From Streptomyces sp. AC550_RSS872 (GTDB lineage Bacteria; Actinomycetota; Actinomycetes; Streptomycetales; Streptomycetaceae): 64,000 nucleotides of DNA. The DNA lies in NCBI RefSeq assembly GCF_019049285.1, contig NZ_JAGMUL010000114.1, forward strand, positions 94,134 to 158,133. The letters run 5' to 3'. The notes under the pieces were generated by a model. It had not been told where the DNA came from. It made no database searches and worked only from the letters and a program-made list of their open reading frames with translations. The position numbers were made by a program, and so were the translations under genes. Of this stretch, positions 16,330-25,687 are shown in pieces; position 1 is the stretch's first letter; every line of letters begins with the position of its first letter.

Positions 16330-16366
16330 CGTGTGGTCGAGTGACGTGTGGTCGAGTGACGTGTGG
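16328..16366 (+). repeat. Tandem 15-bp repeat (GACGTGTGGTCGAGT), 2.6 copies
   Basis: Two perfect copies at 16328-16342 and 16343-16357, then a partial copy to 16366. It starts at the stop codon of the binding-protein pseudogene and fills the gap before the permease remnant. Confidence 0.8.
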
Positions 16367-16398
16367 CGAAGAGTCATCCGGTCAAGTGACGTGATGAC

Positions 16399-16763
16399 GT
16401 GAAGGGCGGCCGCCCCCGGGAACAGCTTCTGCTCGGCGTTACGGGCGTGCTGCTGGCCTTCGGTGCCTGCGAGGTTGTCAACCCTTCGGCTCCCTGGACG
16501 CCCAGACCCGCGAGGACCTGGTGGACCTCCTCCTGGAGGTCCACCGCACGGACGGCACGACGATCGTCTTCGTCACCCACGACATCGACGAGAGCGTCTA
16601 CCTGGGCGACCGCGTAGTCGTCCTCTCCCCGGGCCCCGGCGCCAAGGTCGCCCTCGACCTCCCCGTCCACCTCCCCGACACCCGAGACCAGATCACGACC
16701 CGGGGCCTTGCGGAGTTCGTCGCTCTCAGGTCGGAGGTGGGACGGGCGGTCCGCAACAGATAG
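16399..16763 (+). pseudogene. ABC permease N-terminus joined to ATPase C-terminus by deletion
   Basis: From the GTG at 16399 about 27 codons read as a permease start (REQLLLGVTGVLLAFGACEVV). Near 16480 the permease frame ends, and another frame continues PFGSLDAQTREDLVDLLLE, the segment just after Walker B in SsuB/TauB-type ATPases. It then gives the H-loop VFVTHDIDESVYLGDRVVVL and a normal C-terminus to 16763. Most of the permease and the ATPase Walker A and B are gone. The order binding protein, permease, ATPase shows this was one operon with 15350-16329. Confidence 0.82.
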
Positions 16764-16802
16764 CACGGACCGGCCCACTTCTCAGCGCAGCTCCAGGCAT
16801 CT

Positions 16803-16930
16803 TCAGCCCGTCCGGCGTTTGAGGACGAGGCCCTTCGGGCCGAAGCGGGGGTCCCGGGGGCGGCAGCCCCCTGGCGGGGTCGAAGGGGCGGAGCCCCTTC
16901 AAGGGATGGGACGGGTAGGGGCGGCGGGGG
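16803..16930. repeat. Dispersed Streptomyces intergenic repeat (CAGCCCGTCCGGCGTTTGAG type)
   Basis: CAGCCCGTCCGGCGTTTGAG, GACGAGGCCC...GGGCCGAAGCGGGGGTCC and GGGGGCGGCAGCCCCC form an element I recognise as one of the commonest intergenic repeats in Streptomyces. It folds into two strong hairpins, 16856-16871 and GAAGGGGC/GCCCCTTC at 16882-16900. It sits between the ABC wreck and the convergent EEP gene and may act as a terminator. Confidence 0.75.
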
Positions 16931-16945
16931 CGAGAGGCGGCCTGC

Positions 16946-18187
16946 TCACCCCACCCGCACGTCCTGCCACACCAGCCGGTGATCAGACGTCGCCACCGTC
17001 GCCCCGTTCCCCACCAGCCGGTACAGCGGATCGCCGGACGTCGGCCAGAAGACGCCGTTCGCGCCCGGTATCAGACCCCTGGACGGAAGGACGTAGTCGA
17101 CGCGCAGGTTCCCCGGAGCGGTGTCACCGAAGTCGGACGTGTCGTACGCCGGGTCGCCGAGGTGCGAGGCATTGGCACCGCCCTGAAGCCTCGCCGCCTC
17201 CACCCCACCCTCACTGGCCGGCGGCGCCTGCGGAAGCCGCACCGCCGGATGGTCCAGCAACTGCCGAATCGCGTGGGCGTAACTGTCCCCGTCGTACGGA
17301 TCCGCGTTGTTGTCCCCCGCGATCACAAACCGCGCCCCGGCCCGCAGCCCCCCACGCCGGCCCTTGTCGTCATACAGATAGGCGCTGCGCCGATGCCCCC
17401 CGACGTAGTCGGCCCACAGCCGGATCTCGTCATGATTGCGCCGGCCGTTACGGTCCTCGGGTCCGTCGAAGGTGGGCGGCGTCGGGTGCGAGACCAGGAA
17501 GTGCACGGTGTCGTGCCCGATGCACACCGGCACGTCCCAGTGGCTCTTCGACGACAGCCGCAGAATCGCACGAGCCTCCTCGCTGTAGTAGCCCGGCGGC
17601 ATGACGTTGGCCGGCATGTCCTTCCACAGGAACCGCTGGAAAGTCCGCACCGCACGCCTGTCGATCGGGAACTTCGACAGCACGACCATCCCGTACTGCC
17701 CCGGGAACCAGCCATAGCCGTACGCGTCCTGCCCGTACGCGTCCGAACCGGGCGTCGTGACGACGCCGTTCTTCCCGTCGAGGTCCAGGCCGGTGGCGAC
17801 GCCCGTGTTGACCGGGCCGGTGAAGTGGTACGGGAAACGGACCGGCTTCGCCCCGTGGTGACCGACGGCCAGGTAGTTGCGCAGGAACAGCCGGACCGCT
17901 CTGCCCTGCTCGTCGTAGTCGAACTCGTTGATCAGCAGCACGTCCGGGTCGACCCGCTGGATGGTCTCGGCCACGTTGCGTGCCTGGGCGTTGTCCGGCG
18001 TGGACAGATCGGTGATCAGCGCGCCCTGGGTGCCGCGGTTCAGCGAGGCGTTGAAGGTGGCGAACCGTACGGCCCGACGGCCGTGCCGCTCGGCCGCCGA
18101 GGCCGGGAACGCCGCCGTCGTGGCCAGTGCCGCCCCGGCGAGGGAGGCGAGCGCCGTGCGGCGTGAGAACGATCCGGTGGGGTTCAT
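16946..18187 (-). CDS. Secreted endonuclease/exonuclease/phosphatase-family protein (Tat substrate)
   Basis: 413 residues from the ATG at 18187. The leader has a twin-arginine motif (SRRTALASLAG) and an ASA cleavage site, so it is probably folded before export. The body shows EEP-fold motifs: VRFATFNASLNRG, LLINEFDYDE, a GDNNADPYDG metal-site loop and a terminal SDHRLVWQDVRV (Asp-His). This fold hydrolyses phosphodiesters or phosphomonoesters in nucleic acids or lipids; substrate unknown. It is divergent from geoA. Confidence 0.87.
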   Translation of the reverse strand: MNPTGSFSRRTALASLAGAALATTAAFPASAAERHGRRAVRFATFNASLNRGTQGALITDLSTPDNAQARNVAETIQRVDPDVLLINEFDYDEQGRAVRLFLRNYLAVGHHGAKPVRFPYHFTGPVNTGVATGLDLDGKNGVVTTPGSDAYGQDAYGYGWFPGQYGMVVLSKFPIDRRAVRTFQRFLWKDMPANVMPPGYYSEEARAILRLSSKSHWDVPVCIGHDTVHFLVSHPTPPTFDGPEDRNGRRNHDEIRLWADYVGGHRRSAYLYDDKGRRGGLRAGARFVIAGDNNADPYDGDSYAHAIRQLLDHPAVRLPQAPPASEGGVEAARLQGGANASHLGDPAYDTSDFGDTAPGNLRVDYVLPSRGLIPGANGVFWPTSGDPLYRLVGNGATVATSDHRLVWQDVRVG

Positions 18188-18357
18188 CGCGACTCCGGAA
18201 AGGGAGATGGACACTTGAGTGCGAAAAGTCTGCGCGCGTAGAGATGAACGCCACAAGGGCCGGCGAGAACTCCCGGATTCACCCATGATTCACGCGATGG
18301 TGTGATCATGTGCCGCGCCGAGGATGCCACTTGGGCCCCAGGGGTAGGGCCCCGGCC

Positions 18358-20517
18358 ATGACGCAGCAGCCCTTCGAACTCCCGCACTTCTACATGCCGT
18401 ATCCCGCGCGGCTGAACCCGCACGTCGACGAGGCGCGCGCCCACTCGACCGAATGGGCGCGCGAGATGGGCATGCTGGAAGGGTCCGGGGTCTGGGAGCA
18501 GGCCGACCTGGACGCGCACGACTACGGCCTGCTCTGCGCCTACACCCACCCCGAATGCGACGGCCCCGCGCTCTCCCTCATCACCGACTGGTACGTGTGG
18601 GTCTTCTTCTTCGACGACCACTTCCTGGAGATCTTCAAGCGCACTCAGGACCGCGCCGGCGGCAAGGCCTACCTGGACCGGTTGCCCCTGTTCATGCCGA
18701 TGGACCTGTCCACCCCGATGCCCGAGCCGCAGAACCCGGTCGAGGCGGGCCTCGCCGACCTGTGGACCCGCACCGTGCCCAAGATGTCCACCGCCTGGCG
18801 CCGCCGCTTCTCCGTCGCGACCGAACACCTCCTCAACGAGTCCCTGTGGGAGCTGTCCAACATCAACGAGGGCCGGATCGCCAACCCGGTCGAGTACATC
18901 GAGATGCGCCGCAAGGTGGGCGGCGCCCCCTGGTCGTCGGGCCTGGTGGAGTACGCGACGTCCGAAGTACCCGCGTCCGTCGCCGAGTCGAGGCCGCTGA
19001 GGGTCCTGATGGAAACCTTCTCGGACGCCGTGCACCTGCGCAACGACCTGTTCTCCTACCAGCGCGAGGTCGAGGACGAGGGCGAACTCAGCAACGGCGT
19101 CCTGGTCCTGGAGACCTTCTTCGGCTGCACCACCCAGGAGGCCGCCGACACGGTCAACGACGTCCTCACCTCCCGGCTCCACCAGTTCGAGCACACCGCC
19201 CTCACCGAGGTCCCGGCCGTGGCCCTGGAGCAGGGGCTCACCCCGCAGGAGGTCGCGGCGGTCGCCGCGTACACCCGGGGCCTCCAGGACTGGCAGTCCG
19301 GCGGCCACGAATGGCACCTGCGCTCCAGCCGGTACATGAACAAGGGCGCCGAGCCCACCGCAGCCTGGCGGGCCCCGACCGGCCCCGGCACCTCCGCCGC
19401 CGACATCGGCGCGCTGCTCGCGGCCGCCGGCGCCGAACGCCTGCGTGCCCACACGCACATGCCGTACCAGAAGGTCGGCCCGTCCCGGCTCCCCGACTTC
19501 TACATGCCGTTCCGACTGGAGCTCAGCCCGCATCTCGACGCCGCCCGCCACCGCCTGACCGAGTGGTCGCACCGGATGGGCATCCTCCAGGAGGGCGTCT
19601 GGGACGAGGACAAGCTCGCCGCATACGACCTTGCGCTGTGCTCGGCGGGCCTCGACCCGGACGCCACACCCGAGGCCCTCGACCTCAGTTCGCAGTGGCT
19701 CGCCTGGGGCACCTACGGCGACGACTACTACCCCCTCGTCTTCGGCCACCGCCGCGACCTCGCCGCCGCCCGGCTCACCACCCAGCGCCTCTCGGCGTGC
19801 ATGCCCCTCGACGGAGAGCAGGCCACCCTCCCGCTCAACGCCATGGAACGCGGCCTGAACGACCTGTGGGCACGCACGACGGCGACCATGACTCCCGACC
19901 AGCGGCGCTTCCTCAAGGACGCGGTGGACGACATGACCGAGAGCTGGGTGTGGGAGCTGTCCAACCAGCTCCAGAACCGCATCCCCGACCCGGTCGACTA
20001 CCTGGAGATGCGCCGCGCCACCTTCGGCTCCGACCTCACCCTCAGCATGTGCCGGATGGGCCACGGACCCGCCGTACCGCCGGAGGTGTACCGCAGCGGG
20101 CCCGTCCGCTCGCTGGAGAACGCCGCCATCGACTATGCCTGCCTCCTCAACGACGTCTTCTCCTACCAGAAGGAGATCGAGTACGAGGGCGAGATCCACA
20201 ACGCGATCCTCGTCGTGCAGAACTTCTTCGGCATCGACTACCCGGCCGCGCTCTCGGTCGTGCACGACCTGATGACCCAGCGCATGCAGCAGTTCGAGCA
20301 CGTGGCCGCACACGAACTGCCCATCATGTACGACGACTTCGGGCTCTCGGACGAGGCCCGCGAGATCATGCGGAACTATGTGGTCGACCTCCAGAACTGG
20401 ATGGCGGGCATCCTGAACTGGCACAGCAAGGTCGACCGCTACAAGGCCGAGTACCTGGCCCGCCGCGCGCACGGCTTCGTGCCGGACCGCGCACCGGCCG
20501 TGCCCGTCCTCAGCTGA
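18358..20517 (+). CDS. geoA: Bifunctional germacradienol/geosmin synthase
   Basis: 719 residues from the ATG at 18358, close to the roughly 726 residues of known geosmin synthases. Two tandem terpene cyclase domains: the N-terminal one has the Mg site DDHFLE (FFFDDHFLEIFK) and the NSE-type helix NDLFSYQRE. The C-terminal one has the degenerate DDYYP and NDVFSYQKE. The first half makes germacradienol from farnesyl diphosphate, the second fragments and cyclises it to geosmin with release of acetone. The repeated LPHFYMPYP / LPDFYMPFR starts mark the duplication. Its 3' end overlaps the convergent next gene by 8 bases. Confidence 0.97.
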   Translation: MTQQPFELPHFYMPYPARLNPHVDEARAHSTEWAREMGMLEGSGVWEQADLDAHDYGLLCAYTHPECDGPALSLITDWYVWVFFFDDHFLEIFKRTQDRAGGKAYLDRLPLFMPMDLSTPMPEPQNPVEAGLADLWTRTVPKMSTAWRRRFSVATEHLLNESLWELSNINEGRIANPVEYIEMRRKVGGAPWSSGLVEYATSEVPASVAESRPLRVLMETFSDAVHLRNDLFSYQREVEDEGELSNGVLVLETFFGCTTQEAADTVNDVLTSRLHQFEHTALTEVPAVALEQGLTPQEVAAVAAYTRGLQDWQSGGHEWHLRSSRYMNKGAEPTAAWRAPTGPGTSAADIGALLAAAGAERLRAHTHMPYQKVGPSRLPDFYMPFRLELSPHLDAARHRLTEWSHRMGILQEGVWDEDKLAAYDLALCSAGLDPDATPEALDLSSQWLAWGTYGDDYYPLVFGHRRDLAAARLTTQRLSACMPLDGEQATLPLNAMERGLNDLWARTTATMTPDQRRFLKDAVDDMTESWVWELSNQLQNRIPDPVDYLEMRRATFGSDLTLSMCRMGHGPAVPPEVYRSGPVRSLENAAIDYACLLNDVFSYQKEIEYEGEIHNAILVVQNFFGIDYPAALSVVHDLMTQRMQQFEHVAAHELPIMYDDFGLSDEAREIMRNYVVDLQNWMAGILNWHSKVDRYKAEYLARRAHGFVPDRAPAVPVLS

Positions 20518-21097
20518 TCTCCCGCACCCGCGCCGCCGTCCCCTCGGCGAGCTCTCGTGCGCCGTTCGCGGCGTTCTCCGAGAGCTCGCCGAGTATCGCG
20601 TCGGCGGCCTTGAGGAGCGCGCGGGCTTCCTCGGGGTGACGCGCGTCGGCCAGGGCGCGGGTGAGGCTGTAGTGCTCCTCGGCGATGAAGCGACCGAGAT
20701 TCACACCCTGCCAGTGGCACAGGGAGTCGTCTCCGGGAGCCGCCAGGACGCCTCGCAGAGCTTCCAGACTCCGTATCGCCTGCGCCAGTTGCGCGTCCTC
20801 ACGCTCCGGGCGGGCCTGGTCGAGACGGGCCGAGACCCGGCCCCCCGCCTTCTCCTGCAAGGCGGTGTTCCCGGCCGAGCCCTCCGAGTCGGCGTACAGC
20901 ATCGAGCCGTCCGCGCACACGAAGTACCTACCGCCGGTGTCGTCGCCCGCCACTATGCCGAGCGGGTCGCCCGAGGCCGTGCGGACCTCTTCGACATTGC
21001 CGTGGGCCGCACGGCCGATGTCGAAGTTGAAGGGGAACGCGGCCAGTTCGGCCAGGCGGGCGCTCTCTCGGAGCAGCCGCAAAGCTTGATCGGTCAT
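20510..21097 (-). CDS. Hypothetical cytosolic protein
   Basis: 195 residues from the ATG at 21097. No signal peptide or membrane segment. The N-terminal half has a beta-rich stretch (DPLGIVAGDDTGGRYFVCADGSMLYADSEG) that faintly recalls the SUKH/SMI1-KNR4 fold; the C-terminal half is helical and acidic (HYSLTRALADARHPEEARALLKAADAILGEL). I do not recognise the family with confidence. It converges on geoA with an 8-base tail overlap and is divergent from the multicopper oxidase. Confidence 0.65.
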   Translation of the reverse strand: MTDQALRLLRESARLAELAAFPFNFDIGRAAHGNVEEVRTASGDPLGIVAGDDTGGRYFVCADGSMLYADSEGSAGNTALQEKAGGRVSARLDQARPEREDAQLAQAIRSLEALRGVLAAPGDDSLCHWQGVNLGRFIAEEHYSLTRALADARHPEEARALLKAADAILGELSENAANGARELAEGTAARVREIS

Positions 21098-21219
21098 GTC
21101 ACAGAACGTAACAGCGGCCACTGACAACGGACTTCCGTACTCCGGATGCGGTTTCCGAAACTTTTCGTGCGGAACGGGATATTCAGGGAACTTGGGCGGT
21201 GCGCCGGGAGTCTTCTGGG

Positions 21220-23148
21220 ATGAGGGGAACAGACAACGAGAACACACGGGGGTGTTCGACCTTGACCGACATCATCGAGAGGCTCACGGACAGCGACAGC
21301 GACAGCGACAGCAGGGCCGAGACCGGCGAGCTCACGCCGTATCTGGCCCCGCTGCCCGTCCCCACCGTCCTGCGGCCCGCTTCCGAGGACGTGTTACGCG
21401 AGACCGAGATCGCCCTGCGCCCGACCTGGGTGCGCCTGCACCCACAGTTGCCGCCGACGCTGATGTGGGGGTACGACGGGCAGGTACCGGGCCCGACCAT
21501 CGAGGTGCGGCGCGGACAGCGCGTCCGCATCGCCTGGACCAACCGCATCCCCAAGGACAGCGAGTACCCGGTCACCTCGGTGGAGGTGCCGCTGCGCACG
21601 GACGGCCGTCCGCCCGCCACCACCGAGCCCGGTCGCGAGGGCGTCGAGCCCAACAAGGACGTAGCGGCCCTGCCCGCCTGGTCGGTGACCCATCTGCACG
21701 GCGCCCAGACGGGCGGCGGCAACGACGGCTGGGCGGACAACGCGGTCGGCTTCGGCGACGCCCAGCTGTCCGAGTACCCGAACGACCACCAGGCGGTGCA
21801 GTGGTGGTACCACGACCACGCGATGAACATCACGCGGTGGAACGTGATGACGGGCCTGTACGGCGCGTACCTCGTCCGGGACGACGAGGAGGACGCCCTG
21901 CGCCTGCCCCGCGGGGAGCGGGAGATCCCGCTGCTGCTCGCCGACCGCAACCTCGACACCGACGAGGACGGCCGGCTCAACGGACGGCTGCTGCACAAGA
22001 CCGTGATCGTCCAGGAGAAGAACCCGGAGACGGGCAAGCCGGTCTCCATCCCGTTCAGCGGCCCGTACACCACCGTCAACGGCCGGATCTGGCCGTATGC
22101 CGAGGTGGACGACGGCTGGTACCGCTTCCGGCTGGTCAACGCGTCCAACGCGCGCGTCTACAACCTCGTCCTGGTCGACGAGGACGACAACCCCGTCCCG
22201 GGCATCCTCCACCAGATCGGCAGCGACGGCGGACTGCTGCCGCGCCCGGTGCCGATCGACTTCGACGGCGCGCTGCCCACGCTGACCGCGGCGCCGGCCG
22301 AGCGCTTCGACCTGCTCGTCGACTTCCGCGGCCTCGCGGGCCGGAAGCTCCGCCTGGTCAACAAGGGCCGCAACCAGCCGCCCGGTGTGCCCGACCCGGC
22401 GGGGGACGTGCGCCATCCGGCGGTCATGGAGTTCCGGGTGGGCGAAGGCTGCGAGACGGACACCTTCGAACTGCCCGAGGTGCTCTCCGGCTCCTTCCGC
22501 CGGCTCACCCACGACATCGAGCACGGCCACCGGCTGATCGTCCTCACCCCGCCCGCCACCAAGGGAGGCGGCGGACACCCGGAGATCTGGGAGATGGCGG
22601 AGGTCCAGGACCCGGGCGACATCCAGGTCCCCACCGAGGGCGTCATCCAGGTGACCGGACCGGACGGGAGGACGAAGACCTACCGGCGCACGGCCCGGAC
22701 CTTCAACGACGGCCTGGGCTTCACCATCGCCGAGGGCAGCCACGAACAGTGGAGCTTCCTCAACCTCGCGCCGATCGTCCACCCCATGCACATCCACCTG
22801 GCCGACTTCCAGCTGCTGGGCCGGGACGCCTACGACGTCTCGGGCTTCGACCCGGCGGTCGGCGGCACCCGGAGCCCGATCCGGTACGACGCGGGCACCG
22901 CCATCCCGCTGGCCCCGAACGAGCTCGGCTACAAGGACGTCTTCCGGGTGCCGGGGAACCAGATGCTCCGCGTCATGGGCAAGTTCGACGGCGCGTACGG
23001 CCGGTTCATGTACCACTGCCACCTGCTGGAGCACGAGGACATGGGCATGATGCGGCCCTTCGTCGTCATGCCCGCGGAGGCCTTGAAGTTCGACCACGGT
23101 GCCGGGCACGGCGGGCACGGTGGCCATGGGAAGGGGCACACGGGCTGA
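21220..23148 (+). CDS. Multicopper oxidase, phenoxazinone synthase/CotA-like
   Basis: 642 residues from the ATG at 21220 (GGGAG nine bases upstream); a TTG at 21262 giving MTDIIERL is a credible alternative. All four copper-binding motifs are present: THLHG, WYHDHAM, HPMHIH and YHCHLLEHEDMGM, the last with the type-1 Met ligand. The large insertion typical of phenoxazinone synthase and CotA laccases is present. There is no evident signal peptide, as in other phenoxazinone synthases. It ends in a His/Gly-rich tail (GHGGHGGHGKGH) that could bind copper. Oxidises phenolic or aminophenolic substrates. Confidence 0.88.
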   Translation: MRGTDNENTRGCSTLTDIIERLTDSDSDSDSRAETGELTPYLAPLPVPTVLRPASEDVLRETEIALRPTWVRLHPQLPPTLMWGYDGQVPGPTIEVRRGQRVRIAWTNRIPKDSEYPVTSVEVPLRTDGRPPATTEPGREGVEPNKDVAALPAWSVTHLHGAQTGGGNDGWADNAVGFGDAQLSEYPNDHQAVQWWYHDHAMNITRWNVMTGLYGAYLVRDDEEDALRLPRGEREIPLLLADRNLDTDEDGRLNGRLLHKTVIVQEKNPETGKPVSIPFSGPYTTVNGRIWPYAEVDDGWYRFRLVNASNARVYNLVLVDEDDNPVPGILHQIGSDGGLLPRPVPIDFDGALPTLTAAPAERFDLLVDFRGLAGRKLRLVNKGRNQPPGVPDPAGDVRHPAVMEFRVGEGCETDTFELPEVLSGSFRRLTHDIEHGHRLIVLTPPATKGGGGHPEIWEMAEVQDPGDIQVPTEGVIQVTGPDGRTKTYRRTARTFNDGLGFTIAEGSHEQWSFLNLAPIVHPMHIHLADFQLLGRDAYDVSGFDPAVGGTRSPIRYDAGTAIPLAPNELGYKDVFRVPGNQMLRVMGKFDGAYGRFMYHCHLLEHEDMGMMRPFVVMPAEALKFDHGAGHGGHGGHGKGHTG

Positions 23149-23191
23149 CGTACGCGCGTACGCGCGTGTGGCGTGTCACCGACGCGTGGCG

Positions 23192-23926
23192 TCACGCGCG
23201 CGTGGGCATCTTCCGGGCCGCGTGCTCGACCGCGGCTCGCGCCAGTGCCCGGACGACCGGGTGCGGGCGCGAGCCGTCACCGGACAGCTCCGGCTGGAAG
23301 AGCATGGCCAGGAAGAAGGGGTGGTCGGGCAGTTCGGCGATCCGGACGTGACCGTCCTCGTCGTGCCCGGAGAAGCGCAGCCCGTGCGCACGCAGGGTGT
23401 CGAGGTGGCGGGAGGGGCCGTACGCGCAGAAGTACCGTTCGACGGTGCGCTCCGAGCCGATGACCGACTGGGCGAGCGTGTCCGGCTCGATCCGGACCAC
23501 CGCCTCATGGCCGACCAGCGAGCAGGCCAGGGGTTCGATGAGGAAGTCGTCGGCGCCGGGGTCGTTCTCGGCGTGCGCGACGTGGGCCAGTCCGCACACA
23601 TGGCGGGCGTACTCCAGGAGCGCGTGCTGGAAGCCGCCGCAGGTGCCGAGGAAGGGGATGCCCTCCTCGCGCGCGGTGCGGATCGCGGACAGCACACCCG
23701 CCTCGCTGCGGTACGGGCTGCCCGGCAGCACCCATACGGCGTCGAAGCCGCGCACCGCGCCGTCGGCGACCGCGTCCTGCGAAGGGATCCAGTAGGCGTC
23801 GAGGACGAGCCGGTCGCGTTCGGCGAGGGCGTCCAGCAGCAGGGGCAGGCGGGTGTGGGAGGCGACATTGGGGGAGTGGTCCCCGACCAGGGCGAGCCTT
23901 GCCGTCCGAGCAGCGGTGTTCGTCAT
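23192..23926 (-). CDS. Class I glutamine amidotransferase-like protein (CTP synthase C-terminus related)
   Basis: 244 residues. The nucleophile elbow LGTCGGFQHALLE has the expected Cys, and HPFFLAMLFQPELS supplies the His and Glu of the triad, so the glutaminase centre looks intact. There is no synthase domain. This is the stand-alone family annotated as CTP synthase C-terminal region-related protein, function not established. It is divergent from a LysR regulator with a symmetrical site between them, so it is probably that regulator's target. Confidence 0.8.
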   Translation of the reverse strand: MTNTAARTARLALVGDHSPNVASHTRLPLLLDALAERDRLVLDAYWIPSQDAVADGAVRGFDAVWVLPGSPYRSEAGVLSAIRTAREEGIPFLGTCGGFQHALLEYARHVCGLAHVAHAENDPGADDFLIEPLACSLVGHEAVVRIEPDTLAQSVIGSERTVERYFCAYGPSRHLDTLRAHGLRFSGHDEDGHVRIAELPDHPFFLAMLFQPELSGDGSRPHPVVRALARAAVEHAARKMPTRA

Positions 23927-23957
23927 GGCCTCATCCTGGGCGCGGCCCGCACTTCAC

Positions 23958-23978
23958 GTCCAACGATGATTACTGGAC
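23958..23978. promoter_or_regulatory. Putative LysR-type operator
   Basis: GTCCA-N11-TGGAC in the 94-base gap between the divergent amidotransferase and LysR genes. The perfect 5-base arms and spacing fit the T-N11-A rule for LysR-family sites. Confidence 0.5.
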
Positions 23979-24020
23979 CTCCGATAAGCAGAGCTGATGG
24001 CGTGCGGCATCCTGTGCCGC

Positions 24021-24893
24021 ATGGACCCGCACCTGCTGCGTACCTATGTCACCGTCGCCCGCCTCGCCTCGTTCTCCGAGGCTGCCCGCGAACTGGGCTA
24101 CACCCAGTCGGCGGTGTCCCAGCACATCGCCGCGCTCGAACAGGACCTCGGCGCACCGCTGCTCGCCCGTCGCCCCGTCGCGCCCACGGCGGCCGGCGAG
24201 CGGCTTCTCGAACACGCGGGCCCGCTGTTGCTGCGGCTGGAGGCGGCCCGCGCGGACGTCGTTCGGGTGGCGGCCGCGCCCGACCGCGATCTGACGCTGG
24301 CGACCGCGTCGACCGCCCTCGGCCCCCGCGTCCTCGCCGCGCTCCCAGCCGCCGGCGTGACACTGCGCGTGCTGCCCCGTGACGAGGTCCCCGCGGCTGT
24401 CGCCACCGGCACTGCGGACCTCGGGCTCGTCGACGGCCTCGCCGCCCCCAGCGACCCGCTGCGACTGCCCGATGTGGCACCGCTGACCACGTACGGCGTG
24501 GGCGAGGAGCCGGTCTGCGTCCTCCTGCCCGACACCCACCCGCTCGCCGGGCGCGCCGGCCTGCGGCTCGGCGACCTGGCCGACGCGCGCTGGCTCGACG
24601 CCCCCGACGCGGGCCTGCCGCTCGCGCATCTGCGGGGTGCCAACGGCGGCCACGGTTTCCGCGGCGCCCTGCGCTACGAGGGCACCGACGTCCGCGCCCT
24701 CACCACCCTGGCCGCGGCCGGCCACGGCCTGACCCTGCTCCCGCGCTCCGCGGCCGCCGGGGTGCCGCACACGGTCGCCGTCCCGGTCACGCGACCGCGT
24801 GTCGTCCACCGGACGGAACTGGTGTGCGCGGGGGCGGGTATGCCCCGGGGAGCGGCGGCGGCCGTCGCGCAGGCGTTGCTCGAACGGGCCTGA
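24021..24893 (+). CDS. LysR-family transcriptional regulator
   Basis: 290 residues from the ATG at 24021. The N-terminal winged HTH reads LRTYVTVARLASFSEAARELGYTQSAVSQHIAALEQ, textbook LysR. The effector domain follows from about residue 90 (TADLGLVDGLA, VCVLLPDTHPLAGR, LTTLAAAGHGLTLLPRSAA). Divergent from the amidotransferase at 23192, which it probably controls together with itself. Effector unknown. Confidence 0.9.
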   Translation: MDPHLLRTYVTVARLASFSEAARELGYTQSAVSQHIAALEQDLGAPLLARRPVAPTAAGERLLEHAGPLLLRLEAARADVVRVAAAPDRDLTLATASTALGPRVLAALPAAGVTLRVLPRDEVPAAVATGTADLGLVDGLAAPSDPLRLPDVAPLTTYGVGEEPVCVLLPDTHPLAGRAGLRLGDLADARWLDAPDAGLPLAHLRGANGGHGFRGALRYEGTDVRALTTLAAAGHGLTLLPRSAAAGVPHTVAVPVTRPRVVHRTELVCAGAGMPRGAAAAVAQALLERA

Positions 24894-25014
24894 TCACGGG
24901 GCGTTCGCCGCCTGGACGCGGATGGCTTCCCGTTCTTGACCCCTGGTCAGTCTCACTCGATCGTGGCTCGTTGTGCGCCGGTGCGCAGGGTAGTCACCAG
25001 CCGGAGGCGATCCG

Positions 25015-25623
25015 ATGGAACAGACTGCGTTGCGACCCAAGCCCCTGCCAGGTCAGAGCCCCGGCGACGGCACCAACCCGGCCCCCGGCGCACGGCGCCC
25101 GCACGCCGTGCCTCACCCGCGCGGCCGACGGCTCACGACCGTGCTGTGCGCCCTGCTGGCCGGGACGGTCCTGGTCCTGTCCGGGGTCGGACTCGGCACG
25201 CTGGGTGCCACGGTGATCGGCATGAGCAAGCTCGCCGAGTTCCAGCGGCAGGCGGGCCAGCGGGCCGGTACCCCGGGAAGCCCGGCCGAGCCGGGACACC
25301 CCGGCTCCTCCGCCCCGGCGTCCCCGACGCCGGCCTCCTCGCCGGCTCCCGCCGCGGCCGTCGCCACCCTGGGCGTGGAGGCCGTGGACGCCAGGAGGCC
25401 GGGCGCCTTGGTGGTCGGCGTCCACGTCCCCGGACCCGGGTACTCTGCCGGCCTGGTCAGGAGCGACGCGATCATCGCGTTCGACAAGACCCGCATCGAC
25501 TCGGCCGCCGACCTCGCGCGTGCCGTCGCCGAAGCCCGCCCGGGCGACGAGGCCACCCTGACGGTGCGCCACCGCGGCGGCGGCTTTCAACAGCTGACGG
25601 TGATCCCAGGAGTCGTCACCTGA
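25015..25623 (+). CDS. Membrane-anchored PDZ-domain protein
   Basis: 202 residues with GGAGG seven bases before the ATG. A Pro-rich cytosolic N-terminus, one transmembrane helix (TVLCALLAGTVLVLSGVGLG, about residues 41-60), a Pro/Ser/Ala-rich linker, then an extracytoplasmic PDZ domain (about 115-200; GVHVPGPGYSAGLVRSDAIIAFD, ADLARAVAEARPGDEATLTV). It resembles the PDZ part of HtrA proteases without the protease, so it may be an adaptor presenting envelope proteins to another enzyme; that is inference. Confidence 0.8.
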   Translation: MEQTALRPKPLPGQSPGDGTNPAPGARRPHAVPHPRGRRLTTVLCALLAGTVLVLSGVGLGTLGATVIGMSKLAEFQRQAGQRAGTPGSPAEPGHPGSSAPASPTPASSPAPAAAVATLGVEAVDARRPGALVVGVHVPGPGYSAGLVRSDAIIAFDKTRIDSAADLARAVAEARPGDEATLTVRHRGGGFQQLTVIPGVVT

Positions 25624-25687
25624 CCACCGGGCATCCCTCGGAGGAACACGCGAAAACCACTGGTCACGTCCGGCCGAGCGGGCCACG

